From: Planctomycetota bacterium
Lineage (GTDB): Bacteria > Planctomycetota > Brocadiia > SM23-32 > JAKLEA01
Reading direction: 5' to 3'
DNA: 64,000 nucleotides
NCBI GenBank assembly: GCA_022711755.1
Contig: JAKLEA010000009.1
Span: 124,001-188,000, forward strand
In this document: positions 8,536 through 15,570 of the stretch, piece by piece
Numbering within the stretch: position 1 is the first letter of the stretch
Layout: the number at the start of each line of letters is the position of its first letter
The notes under the pieces: model-generated
Seen by the model: only the letters and a program-made list of their open reading frames with translations
Database searches by the model: none
What the model was told of the DNA's origin: nothing
Position numbers and translations under genes: made by a program

Positions 8536-9741
8536 GTGGAAATGAAAAAAGGAATCCTGATGACGGGCCGGGCCGTTCCGGAGTTGGCCGGGCTTGACGA
8601 CGCCGTGATCGCATGGATGGCGGAGAAGAACGTCCCCGGCGCATCGCTGGCCGTCGCGCGGAACAATCGCCTGGTTCTTGCCCGGGGGTACGGCTGGGGC
8701 GACCTGCAATCTCTTGCGCCCGCGCAGCCCGGATCGCTTTTCAGAATCGCAAGCATCACCAAACCCATCACGTCGGCGGCGATCATGCGCCTCGTCCAGG
8801 ACGGGCGTCTATCGCTGTCGGACAGGGTTTTCGACCTGCTGAAGGTCGAGCCTTACCTCGAACCCGGCGCGGAATTCGACGAAAGATTGCGCGCGGTGAC
8901 GGTTCTTCAGTGCCTGAATCACACCGGCGGGTGGGACAGAAGCAAGTCCGGCGATCCGATGGCCAAGTCGGTGGCGATTGCGCAGGCGTTGCATGTTCAG
9001 CCTCCCGCCGAACCCGAACACATCATCCGCTGGATGGCGGGCAGGCGGCTGGAGGCCGACCCCGGCAAGGCATATGCGTATTCCAATTTCGGATACTGCA
9101 TACTGGGCCGGATAATCGAGTCGCTTTCCGGTGTTTCCTATGAGCGATATGTAAAGGAACAAATACTCGACCCCCTCGGCGTGAGGCGAATGCAGATCGG
9201 CAGAACGCTTCCGAAGTTCCGGGCGGATGGCGAGGTCGCCTATTATCCCGCCAACGATCTTGCGCCTTCGGTCTTCGCCGACAGCCTCGGCTGCAGGATT
9301 CCGAAGCCGTATGGGAGCTTTTACCTGGAGGCGATGGATTCGCACGGCGCGTGGATTGCCTCCGCCCCGGAGCTTGTCCGCTTCGGCTCCGCCTTCAATG
9401 ATCCCGACAACTGCCCCATACTCCACCGCAGGGGCGTGGAGGCGATGTTTGAACGCCCGCCGGCGCCGGTCTGGCATGATGCGGCGGGCAATCCGCAGCC
9501 GTCCTTCTACGCAAACGGCTGGATGGTTGATCTGCCGCACGAGACCCGGATTGAGCGACATAATCACAGCGGCATGCTTGACGGCACGACGACCACCTTG
9601 CTGCGGCGCGGGGACGGCGTGTGCTGGGCGCTGCTGTTCAACTCATCCCCCCCCGGAACGGCGCTGGAGCGATTAGACAAGGCGGTGTCGGAAGTGAAGC
9701 AATGGCCGGGAGACGCGCTGGAGTGGGGGGAGTATCTTTAG
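8536..9741 (+). CDS. Class C beta-lactamase-related serine hydrolase
   Basis: This 401-aa protein has the serine-hydrolase signature of the beta-lactamase/DD-peptidase/esterase superfamily. The SxxK nucleophile motif is S73-I-T-K76 within FRIASITKPITSAAIMRL, the YxN motif is Y182-S-N184, and H344-S-G346 replaces the KTG motif, as in many esterase-like members. No signal peptide is visible, so it may be cytoplasmic. The GTG at 8536 is favoured because GAGGAG lies 5 nt upstream; ATGs at 8542 and 8560 are alternatives. It lies 10 nt after the GH99-like gene, so co-expression is likely, and a role in removing ester groups from imported glycans is a plausible inference. Resistance to beta-lactams should not be assumed. 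Confidence 0.88.
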   Translation: MEMKKGILMTGRAVPELAGLDDAVIAWMAEKNVPGASLAVARNNRLVLARGYGWGDLQSLAPAQPGSLFRIASITKPITSAAIMRLVQDGRLSLSDRVFDLLKVEPYLEPGAEFDERLRAVTVLQCLNHTGGWDRSKSGDPMAKSVAIAQALHVQPPAEPEHIIRWMAGRRLEADPGKAYAYSNFGYCILGRIIESLSGVSYERYVKEQILDPLGVRRMQIGRTLPKFRADGEVAYYPANDLAPSVFADSLGCRIPKPYGSFYLEAMDSHGAWIASAPELVRFGSAFNDPDNCPILHRRGVEAMFERPPAPVWHDAAGNPQPSFYANGWMVDLPHETRIERHNHSGMLDGTTTTLLRRGDGVCWALLFNSSPPGTALERLDKAVSEVKQWPGDALEWGEYL

Positions 9742-10135
9742 CAAAGAAGATGTCAAACAAGGCCTTTGTTCTGCGCATTATTAATGACGGATTGAAAGTT
9801 GCCGGCGCGGGGCAAAACAGGAGACCTGAAAACCAGAGATCGTATAGCCGCCGAGACCGGCGGCATGTATTTAGCGTTGGCGGGAATGCGCGTTTCTTGG
9901 ACTGCGGCGGCTTGCCGCCGCCTTGTCGTGTGGCGAAGCTTGCTTCGCCGCAAAGCTATGCTCCGCTCTTCGTTGCGCAACTGCGGCTGGCAAGGCTGGC
10001 ATGAGGCGGCGGAATGTCTACACAGGGGCATATGACCTATTTTGGGGTCGTTCCGAAAGTGGGTTGTGTTCCAGTTGTGTTGAGGTAAGATTTGATTTGA
10101 TACTCATCATCGGACAGTTCATTGAGGGACGAGAC
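9742..10135. other. Gene-free spacer with hairpin repeats
   Basis: I see no convincing coding sequence in this stretch; the open frames in it have no ribosome binding site or recognisable protein. Its middle part (9847-9949) is a cluster of perfect hairpins described separately. The last 60 nt, with more A and T, lead into the small gene at 10136 and presumably carry its promoter, though no clear -35/-10 pair stands out. Confidence 0.6.
9847..9949. repeat. Hairpin repeat cluster with CTTG loops
   Basis: Three perfect hairpins occur in about 100 bp: 9847-9864 (GCCGCC stem), 9904-9921 (GCGGCGG, loop CTTG, CCGCCGC) and 9932-9949 (GGCGAAG, loop CTTG, CTTCGCC). The stretch around the second hairpin matches the insert at 7236-7369 in layout: a TTGGAYTGCG run, a 7-bp stem closed on CTTG, then CGCCTT. 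Stems differ but pair perfectly in each copy, which indicates compensatory change and therefore selection for structure. Confidence 0.7.
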
Positions 10136-10306
10136 ATGAAGGGTCCGTTCGTTGAGGAAGTGCGCAAGGCCCGCATGGAGCATACGCGGGAGTTCAATTC
10201 CGATCTGCATCAGATATGCGAGGATTTAAGGCGATTTGAAGCGGAACTTGGGGATAGGGTGACGACGCTCAAGCCCCGCAGACATCGAATGCCAAAGGAC
10301 TCGTGA
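10136..10306 (+). CDS. Small conserved hypothetical protein, 56 aa
   Basis: The ATG at 10136 has GAGGGA about 7 nt upstream. The 56-residue product begins MKGPFVEEVRKARMEHTREF and continues with DLHQICEDLRRFEAE, then a basic, proline-containing end (LKPRRHRMP). It is mostly helical and charged, with no membrane segment. The pattern 'P-x-V-x-E-V-R-x-x-R-x-x-H-x-x-x-F-N-x-D-L-x-x-I' matches a family of short cytoplasmic proteins I have seen in many environmental genomes, often near toxin-antitoxin-like pairs, but I cannot name a function. It faces the AlbA_2 gene, which converges on it. Confidence 0.65.
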   Translation: MKGPFVEEVRKARMEHTREFNSDLHQICEDLRRFEAELGDRVTTLKPRRHRMPKDS

Positions 10307-10334
10307 CGTCTTTGTGATGGCTCAACCACCACTT

Positions 10335-11507
10335 CTACTGTTGGGGGTTCCAGTTCCCATCAGTGTCATAATTGAAAGAACGCTGGTAACCACAAGCGTT
10401 CCAGACCACGTCGAACACTGAACGCAGAACACGAGGTAAGTCAACTGTCCATTCCTCGATCAGGACATCAGGGATGATCAGCACGTCACGGTCGATAGGG
10501 TGCCCCGCCACCATTAGCCGCGGGTTAACAAACATAATGACTCCGTTGACTCCCGTCATCGTCAACATTACGAGAACCGGCAGCGGGATTTCCAGTGTGC
10601 GGAGTACCTGCAGGTAGTCTTTCACGGCCCTCGTTAGGTCGCGTTCGTAAGCCACACTCGGGATGCGCAGATGGCCTTCCTGTTGGATAACACCGTCGGC
10701 CCACACCGCTTCTATCTGTCCTGAACGGAAAAGCTGGCAGTATCCTCTGTCAGGACTCGTTCCATACTCAGAACCGTCATGGCACACGACACCATCGACG
10801 TTAACACGATGATTCCATCCTCCGCTTGCTATTGGTCGCAATGCTTGGGTTTGTGTCGCCATTTTGCGAACATCGAGTGACAACCCGTGTGAGAATGACG
10901 CGAGTGGCAACAAGTGCAGAACGAATTTCGGGCCGTCCGGCAATCTCACCGGCGTCTCAGCGGCAATAATCTTGGCAAGCCTATCATCACGGAAACGCTT
11001 CATCTTCTCCGGGAGGGCATCAGAAAGGGCGAATGCTGTTCTTAGCTCGGTGACATCCATCTGATGCTTTCCCGCGCTGTTGCGGGTGTAGAACCTAGAC
11101 AGATTTCCAAAAACTACCATGTGTGGAGCGGCCCAGCTTCGGGAGATACGAATCAAAAGTACCGAGCCTTGTACAAACCCATCAATGGGCCTCATCTTGG
11201 TTGCTACCAGGCGTGGCGCAATCCCACTTCGAACTATCTCCTCAAGTCGCAGCATCTCCTTGTCTACATCTACCGGCAAGCCAGGGATGGCTATAGGAAC
11301 CCCATCCTTCGCTTCGACCCCGTAAAGCAAGTCGCCACCCGCGGAATTGGCGAATGAAGACACAGCCGCTAGAAACTTCCTTTTGTCATCGTCAGAATTG
11401 CCCAGCGGATCACGCTTGTACTCCAGCATTAAACCTTCTCTAACCTGATTCGTCATTAGGGATTCAATATCTGTCTTGTCAATCTGCTCGAATGTCTTGG
11501 GAATCAT
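10335..11507 (-). CDS. AlbA_2/Schlafen-domain protein, putative regulator or defence factor
   Basis: The 390-aa protein starts at ATG 11507, which is preceded by a strong GGAGGAGGG; an upstream in-frame ATG at 11531 would place that site inside the coding region. Residues about 14 to 150 form an AlbA_2 (divergent AAA_4/Schlafen) domain: E-G-L-M-LEYKRD (28-33), FLAAVSSFANSAGGDLLYGVE, IPGL, and a RFYTRNSAGKHQMDVTELR segment that fits the usual domain end. The remaining 240 residues match nothing I recognise. Members of this family bind nucleic acid and occur as transcription regulators or in mobile-defence contexts. Base composition is visibly less GC-rich than its neighbours, suggesting acquisition by transfer. 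A near-palindrome lies in its promoter region (11554-11573). Confidence 0.8.
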   Translation of the reverse strand: MIPKTFEQIDKTDIESLMTNQVREGLMLEYKRDPLGNSDDDKRKFLAAVSSFANSAGGDLLYGVEAKDGVPIAIPGLPVDVDKEMLRLEEIVRSGIAPRLVATKMRPIDGFVQGSVLLIRISRSWAAPHMVVFGNLSRFYTRNSAGKHQMDVTELRTAFALSDALPEKMKRFRDDRLAKIIAAETPVRLPDGPKFVLHLLPLASFSHGLSLDVRKMATQTQALRPIASGGWNHRVNVDGVVCHDGSEYGTSPDRGYCQLFRSGQIEAVWADGVIQQEGHLRIPSVAYERDLTRAVKDYLQVLRTLEIPLPVLVMLTMTGVNGVIMFVNPRLMVAGHPIDRDVLIIPDVLIEEWTVDLPRVLRSVFDVVWNACGYQRSFNYDTDGNWNPQQ

Positions 11508-11534
11508 AGTGTACCCTCCTCCTGTGTCCAATGT

Positions 11535-11573
11535 ATCATACGCCCACGGGAGTCACGTCGATATCGTCACGTG
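11535..11573 (-). promoter_or_regulatory. Candidate promoter and operator of the AlbA_2 gene
   Basis: On the minus strand a TATGAT -10 box lies at 11540-11535, 28 nt upstream of the start codon at 11507. Just upstream of it, 11554-11573 contains CACGT and ACGTG arms around an inner CGATATCG palindrome, covering the expected -35 position, where no good hexamer is seen. A palindrome overlapping the -35 region is the usual place for a repressor site; autoregulation by the AlbA_2 protein is an inference. Confidence 0.4.
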
Positions 11574-11628
11574 AATGACAGTGATTAGGTGTGTTGTTAC
11601 CGTCGCACGAATTACACACGAGGAATTC

Positions 11629-12459
11629 TCACTCCGGCCATTCGCCTGAAAACACTTCCGTGGCGGGGCCGGTCATGTAGACGCTTGCGCCGTTCTCCCA
11701 TTCCAGTTCCAGGTCGCCGCCGGGCAGGTGGGCGAGGACTTTCGGGCCGGACTTGCCTATCAAAACGCCCGCCACGCAGCAGGCCGACGCGCCGGTCCCG
11801 CAGGCCAGCGTTATGCCGCTGCCTCTCTCCCATGTCCGGATGATTATCTCCTGCTCGGATTCCACCTGGACGAAATGGACGTTCGTGCGCTCCGGGAAGG
11901 AGGGGTGATGCTCGATCTCCGGGCCGAATTCGGCGAGGGGGACCTTGCCGACGTCGTCCGCGTATATGACGCAGTGCGGGTTGCCCATGCTCACGCAGGT
12001 CACGTGCTGCATCGAATGGGCAAGTTGCAGCCTTTCGTTGACGACTTTGGTTTCCGGTCCCTTCATTGGAATCTGTGAACGCCACTGCTTCGGCGCGCCC
12101 ATGTTGACGCGCACGCCGGCGACCTTCCCGCCGCTGACGCGCAGTTGAACGGTGCGGACGCCGGCCAGCGTGTCAATGGCGAGTTCGTCCTTCTTCGCGA
12201 TGCCGTGTTCGTAGATGTATTTGGCGACGCAGCGGACGCCGTTGCCGCACATCTGGGCCTCGCTCCCGTCGGCGTTGAATATCCGCATCCGCGCGTCCGC
12301 CTTGTCGGAAGGAAGGATGAGGATAAGGCCGTCGGAGCCGATGCCGAAGTGGCGGTCGCTTACGGCGATGGACAGCTTCGCGGGGTCGGCGACGGTTTCC
12401 TCGAAGCAGTTGACGAAGACGTAGTCATTTCCGATGCCGTGCATTTTTGTGAATTTCAT
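11629..12459 (-). CDS. dapF: Diaminopimelate epimerase
   Basis: This 276-aa enzyme interconverts LL- and meso-diaminopimelate, the last step before meso-DAP enters peptidoglycan or lysine synthesis. Both catalytic cysteines are visible in their motifs: Cys71 in QMCGNGVRC and Cys220 in LACGTGASACC. The N terminus MKFTKMHGIGNDYVF is canonical. The ATG at 12459 is chosen because AGGAG lies upstream of it; an earlier in-frame ATG at 12525 adds 22 residues lacking homology. It is transcribed with the phosphohexomutase upstream (12592-14127), separated by a spacer with an inverted repeat. Cytoplasmic. Confidence is very high. Confidence 0.97.
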   Translation of the reverse strand: MKFTKMHGIGNDYVFVNCFEETVADPAKLSIAVSDRHFGIGSDGLILILPSDKADARMRIFNADGSEAQMCGNGVRCVAKYIYEHGIAKKDELAIDTLAGVRTVQLRVSGGKVAGVRVNMGAPKQWRSQIPMKGPETKVVNERLQLAHSMQHVTCVSMGNPHCVIYADDVGKVPLAEFGPEIEHHPSFPERTNVHFVQVESEQEIIIRTWERGSGITLACGTGASACCVAGVLIGKSGPKVLAHLPGGDLELEWENGASVYMTGPATEVFSGEWPE

Positions 12460-12515
12460 GGGGATATCTCCTGCATTCTTCCGCGTAGATTCAGAGAGCC
12501 GATTCTGCATCCATT

Positions 12516-12556
12516 GGTGGGTCATCGCGTCGCTTGCGAGCCGCTAACGACCCACC
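12516..12556. repeat. Inverted repeat upstream of dapF
   Basis: GGTGGGTC (12516-12523) pairs with GACCCACC (12549-12556), and a small inner hairpin TCG-CTTG-CGA (12530-12539) sits between them. The whole palindrome is bracketed by imperfect direct repeats of the form CGCGTRGRTTCAGAGARCC near 12483 and 12570. It lies between the phosphohexomutase stop and the dapF start and could act as a transcription attenuator or simply be a dispersed element. It lacks a T tract. Confidence 0.5.
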
Positions 12557-12591
12557 CTACTGCTGTGTTACCCGCGTGGGTTCAGAGAACC

Positions 12592-14127
12592 CTACATTTT
12601 GATGATTTTTGTCACCTCGGCGAGTTTTTCTTCCATGAGGGCGCGGCTTCCGCGTGCCTCGACCGTCGCGCGCAGCTTCGGCTCCGTGCCGCTGGGCCGG
12701 ACGCACAGCCACCAGTCCTCGAACTCGATCTTGAGGTCCTCAGCGGCAAGCTTGGATGGATCGTATCCGGTCAGCTCCCGCACACTGTCAAAATCGCGCT
12801 TGGGATCCCTGACGATGCCGAAGAGCTTGCCGCCCTTGCCCTTGTAATGGTCCCAGACCTTGCCGATGCACTTCAGGGCGGCGGCGCGCTCCGGGAAATC
12901 GAAGTTCGTCTCCGGGGACATGAAGTATTTGCCCTCCCAGCCGACCAGCAGTTGGGAGAGTTTTCGGCCCTTTGCCTTCAGCTTGGAGGCCATGTCAAGG
13001 ATCGTGAGGGCGGCCAGGACGCCGCTGTCGCAGAGATAGAAATCTCTGAAGAAGAAATGGCCTGAGTACTCTCCGGCGAAGACCGCCGAGGCGTATTCCG
13101 GCTGGCGCATGAGGGCCTTGATTTTCGCGTGGCCGACGGGGGTGGGGACGCCGATTACCTTCCTGCCGGTGGGGTCAATTTCCGCGAGAACGTCGCGTAC
13201 CAGCCAGCTTGTCGTCAGGTTGTAGAAGATGTGGATTTGCGGCTCTTTCCTGGCGTAGCTCTCGGCCATGCGCCGGGCTATCAGGGCGATAATGGAGGAT
13301 GCAGTTACCGGCCTGGCCGAATCGTCAACCAGGCCCATGCGGTCGGCGTCGCCGTCGAAGCAGAGGCCCATGTCCGCGCCGTAGCTGTCAACCTGAACGG
13401 ACAGCGCGGCCAGGAAGCTTTCATTGAGCGGGTTGGGCAGGTTGTTCGGGAAGTTGCCGTCCGGCGTGCTGTCAACGAAGACGAATTCAAAGGCGCTCAG
13501 CTTCTTTGCGACCTTCTGGAAGACATAGCCTCCCATGCCGTTGCCGGCGTTGACGACGACCTTGAGCGGCGCGCCGCCGGCGATTGAGCCGGACTTCGCA
13601 TCATAGTCAATCATCGTCAGAACGCGGTCGGTGTAATCGTCGGAGACGTCCAGGCGGACGGTTGCGGAGCCGGTCATCTGGCGTATGACGGCCCTGCGCA
13701 TGTCGTCGAGCTGGCCGGGGCTGATGGGCTTGCCGCCGCGTGCGACCATTTTGACGCCGTGGAATTCCTTCGGGTTGTGAGAGGCGGTGACCATCGCGCC
13801 GCCCTCGAAGTCGCCGGGGTTCTGGCCTGTTGCGAAGTAGATGTATTCGGAGCTGCATAGGCCGAGGCTGAAGACCTTCGCGCCGGAGTCCTGAAGCCCG
13901 GCGATGAAGGCGGCTTCAAGCTCCTCACTGCCGACGCGCATGTCCCGCCCGACCACGACTCGGACGGGTCGGATGTTCGGGTTATCGGCGCAAAGGAGCC
14001 TTGCGAAGGCGCGTCCGACCTCGCGCATGATTTCCTCGTTCACGTCAGAGGGGTAGACCCCCCGGACGTCGTCGCGTTTGAAAACCACGTCCCTGCGCAA
14101 GAGTTTCAGAAGTTTATCCCTGTGCAT
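12592..14127 (-). CDS. Phosphomannomutase/phosphoglucomutase
   Basis: The 511-aa alpha-D-phosphohexomutase interconverts hexose 1- and 6-phosphates for nucleotide-sugar synthesis. All four family signatures are present: the phosphoserine loop TASHNP with Ser116, the metal-binding DGDADR (258-263), a sugar-binding region including AGEYSGHFFFRD, and the phosphate-binding RPSGTEPK (477-484). It acts in the cytoplasm, supplying GDP-mannose or UDP-glucose pathways for the LPS and exopolysaccharide genes elsewhere in the window. A GAGGAAC ribosome site precedes ATG 14127. Whether mannose or glucose is preferred cannot be read from sequence, so no gene symbol is given. Confidence 0.95.
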   Translation of the reverse strand: MHRDKLLKLLRRDVVFKRDDVRGVYPSDVNEEIMREVGRAFARLLCADNPNIRPVRVVVGRDMRVGSEELEAAFIAGLQDSGAKVFSLGLCSSEYIYFATGQNPGDFEGGAMVTASHNPKEFHGVKMVARGGKPISPGQLDDMRRAVIRQMTGSATVRLDVSDDYTDRVLTMIDYDAKSGSIAGGAPLKVVVNAGNGMGGYVFQKVAKKLSAFEFVFVDSTPDGNFPNNLPNPLNESFLAALSVQVDSYGADMGLCFDGDADRMGLVDDSARPVTASSIIALIARRMAESYARKEPQIHIFYNLTTSWLVRDVLAEIDPTGRKVIGVPTPVGHAKIKALMRQPEYASAVFAGEYSGHFFFRDFYLCDSGVLAALTILDMASKLKAKGRKLSQLLVGWEGKYFMSPETNFDFPERAAALKCIGKVWDHYKGKGGKLFGIVRDPKRDFDSVRELTGYDPSKLAAEDLKIEFEDWWLCVRPSGTEPKLRATVEARGSRALMEEKLAEVTKIIKM

Positions 14128-14187
14128 TTGATGTTCCTCAAGTCCGGGGGCAGGTTTGAAACCAGTCCCGGCGTTTGCGTCCGCAGC

Positions 14188-15357
14188 CTATTTTTGAGGC
14201 TTGGGGCGGGCGTCTTTGTCGGAAAGAACTGCGAAGGTCTTCCTTATCGCGTCGAAGGTTCCGGCGTAGAAATCGGCGGCGGATGACGGGCAGATGAAGG
14301 CGATCCTGTAAAGGACGCCTTCATCCCCGGCGATCAGACTCAGGCGCATGAATTCGACGCCGGAATTGGTTTTTCGCGTCAGTGTGATTTCCTGCGAAGG
14401 TCTGGCGGCATTGGTATCAGCGGCGTTCGAGAGGATTTCCATTTCTTCGCCGTCCTTGCGGAAGCGCATCAATTCATCCTCCGCAATGATGTTCATCGGT
14501 CGTCTGTCAATCAGCGCTGTGATTTCAATCCGCGCATAAGTCCCGCCGGCCGACAGCCCGGATATTGTCGTTGCTGAAATGGTTCCCGCTGCTTCCTTCT
14601 CTGACGCCAGCCAGAATTGGGGGACGCCGATCACGAATTTCCCCTTCTCGTTCCAGCATCCCTCGGGGTCAATCGGGATCGCCCCGCTTCTCTTGACGGT
14701 TCGGGAGGCTTTAAGAAGTTCAATGCAGGAATCCTCCCATTCCGAGCCGACCCCGATGGGAAACATGAACTTCAGAACGTAGGTTATGGCGGGCGTATCC
14801 GTCACTAGTATGATCGCAGACTGACCCGCCAGGACTGCGTCTCCGACTTCAGGAATGAGGATCAGAAGGGCTCCGGCGTTGTAGCCCAGCTTGACCACGC
14901 TTCTGCGAATCGCCATGCCCTGGCGGGTGTATTGCGTTCCGATGCGCTGGACGGTTTCCTTGACCGGTTCGCCATCGGTGAGCAGCGAGATTGTCAGGAC
15001 CCCTTCTTTGCCGTCAAGTGTCGGGCCGGCGAATCGGATTGCCTCGCCTGGCTCCGCCGGTGGGGTTTGCGCCCAGCGTCTTGGTATCCGGAATTCAAGT
15101 CCTAGTTCGGGAGAGGAGAACGCGACGCTGTCGGGATAGCGCGGGTCGCCGCTGCGGGATTCCAGTTCCCGTATGACCGCGCCGGCCTGCGCCCTGGGCG
15201 ACTGGCTGGCGCCGGGCGGCGATGCCGGTTCCTTTCCGGATTCTGCCGCCTCCAGGACCGCCGAGAGCAGGATTGCGCATGTCAATGCGGCCACCGGAGC
15301 GGCGCGGCTAAGCCGGATCGCATCAGAAATGATCGTCATGCCTTTTGCCTGTCTCAT
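14188..15357 (-). CDS. Secreted hypothetical protein with two similar domains
   Basis: 389 aa with a signal peptide (ISDAIRLSRAAPVAALTCAILLSAVLEAAES); the likelier start may be the second ATG at 15339. Two beta-rich domains follow, about residues 70-215 and 225-385. Each opens with a segment like 'LGLEFRIPRRWAQ' or 'GKFVIGVPQFWLA' and ends with an aromatic/charged helix, similar in outline to PsbP/Mog1-like modules; this is a shape impression, not a family match. It lies 60 nt upstream of the phosphohexomutase on the same strand, so it may be the first gene of that operon. No catalytic motif is visible. Confidence 0.75.
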   Translation of the reverse strand: MRQAKGMTIISDAIRLSRAAPVAALTCAILLSAVLEAAESGKEPASPPGASQSPRAQAGAVIRELESRSGDPRYPDSVAFSSPELGLEFRIPRRWAQTPPAEPGEAIRFAGPTLDGKEGVLTISLLTDGEPVKETVQRIGTQYTRQGMAIRRSVVKLGYNAGALLILIPEVGDAVLAGQSAIILVTDTPAITYVLKFMFPIGVGSEWEDSCIELLKASRTVKRSGAIPIDPEGCWNEKGKFVIGVPQFWLASEKEAAGTISATTISGLSAGGTYARIEITALIDRRPMNIIAEDELMRFRKDGEEMEILSNAADTNAARPSQEITLTRKTNSGVEFMRLSLIAGDEGVLYRIAFICPSSAADFYAGTFDAIRKTFAVLSDKDARPKPQK

Positions 15358-15570
15358 TCCCTTTGAGCCTGAAAATCCTGGTTGGTTATCAAACAGGATT
15401 CAGTCTAGTTTGCGGGGGGCGTCGTGTCAACGCGAAGAGGAGCGTGCGGACGCTGCGAATGCGGAAGTTGACAGCCGCATTGCCGCGAGACATGATCTGC
15501 GATTGTGGAAGGCAGTTTTCCGGCGGGTTAATGGGCGCGTTCAAGCGGGAGACGGACCGGGAGGATCAGC

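Noticed and set aside
8536..9741. Antibiotic-resistance beta-lactamase
   Set aside because: The protein lacks a signal peptide and has HSG in place of KTG, typical of esterase-like relatives in catabolic loci.
12145..13065. 306-codon plus-strand frame across dapF and the phosphohexomutase
   Set aside because: Both genes on the opposite strand are certain.
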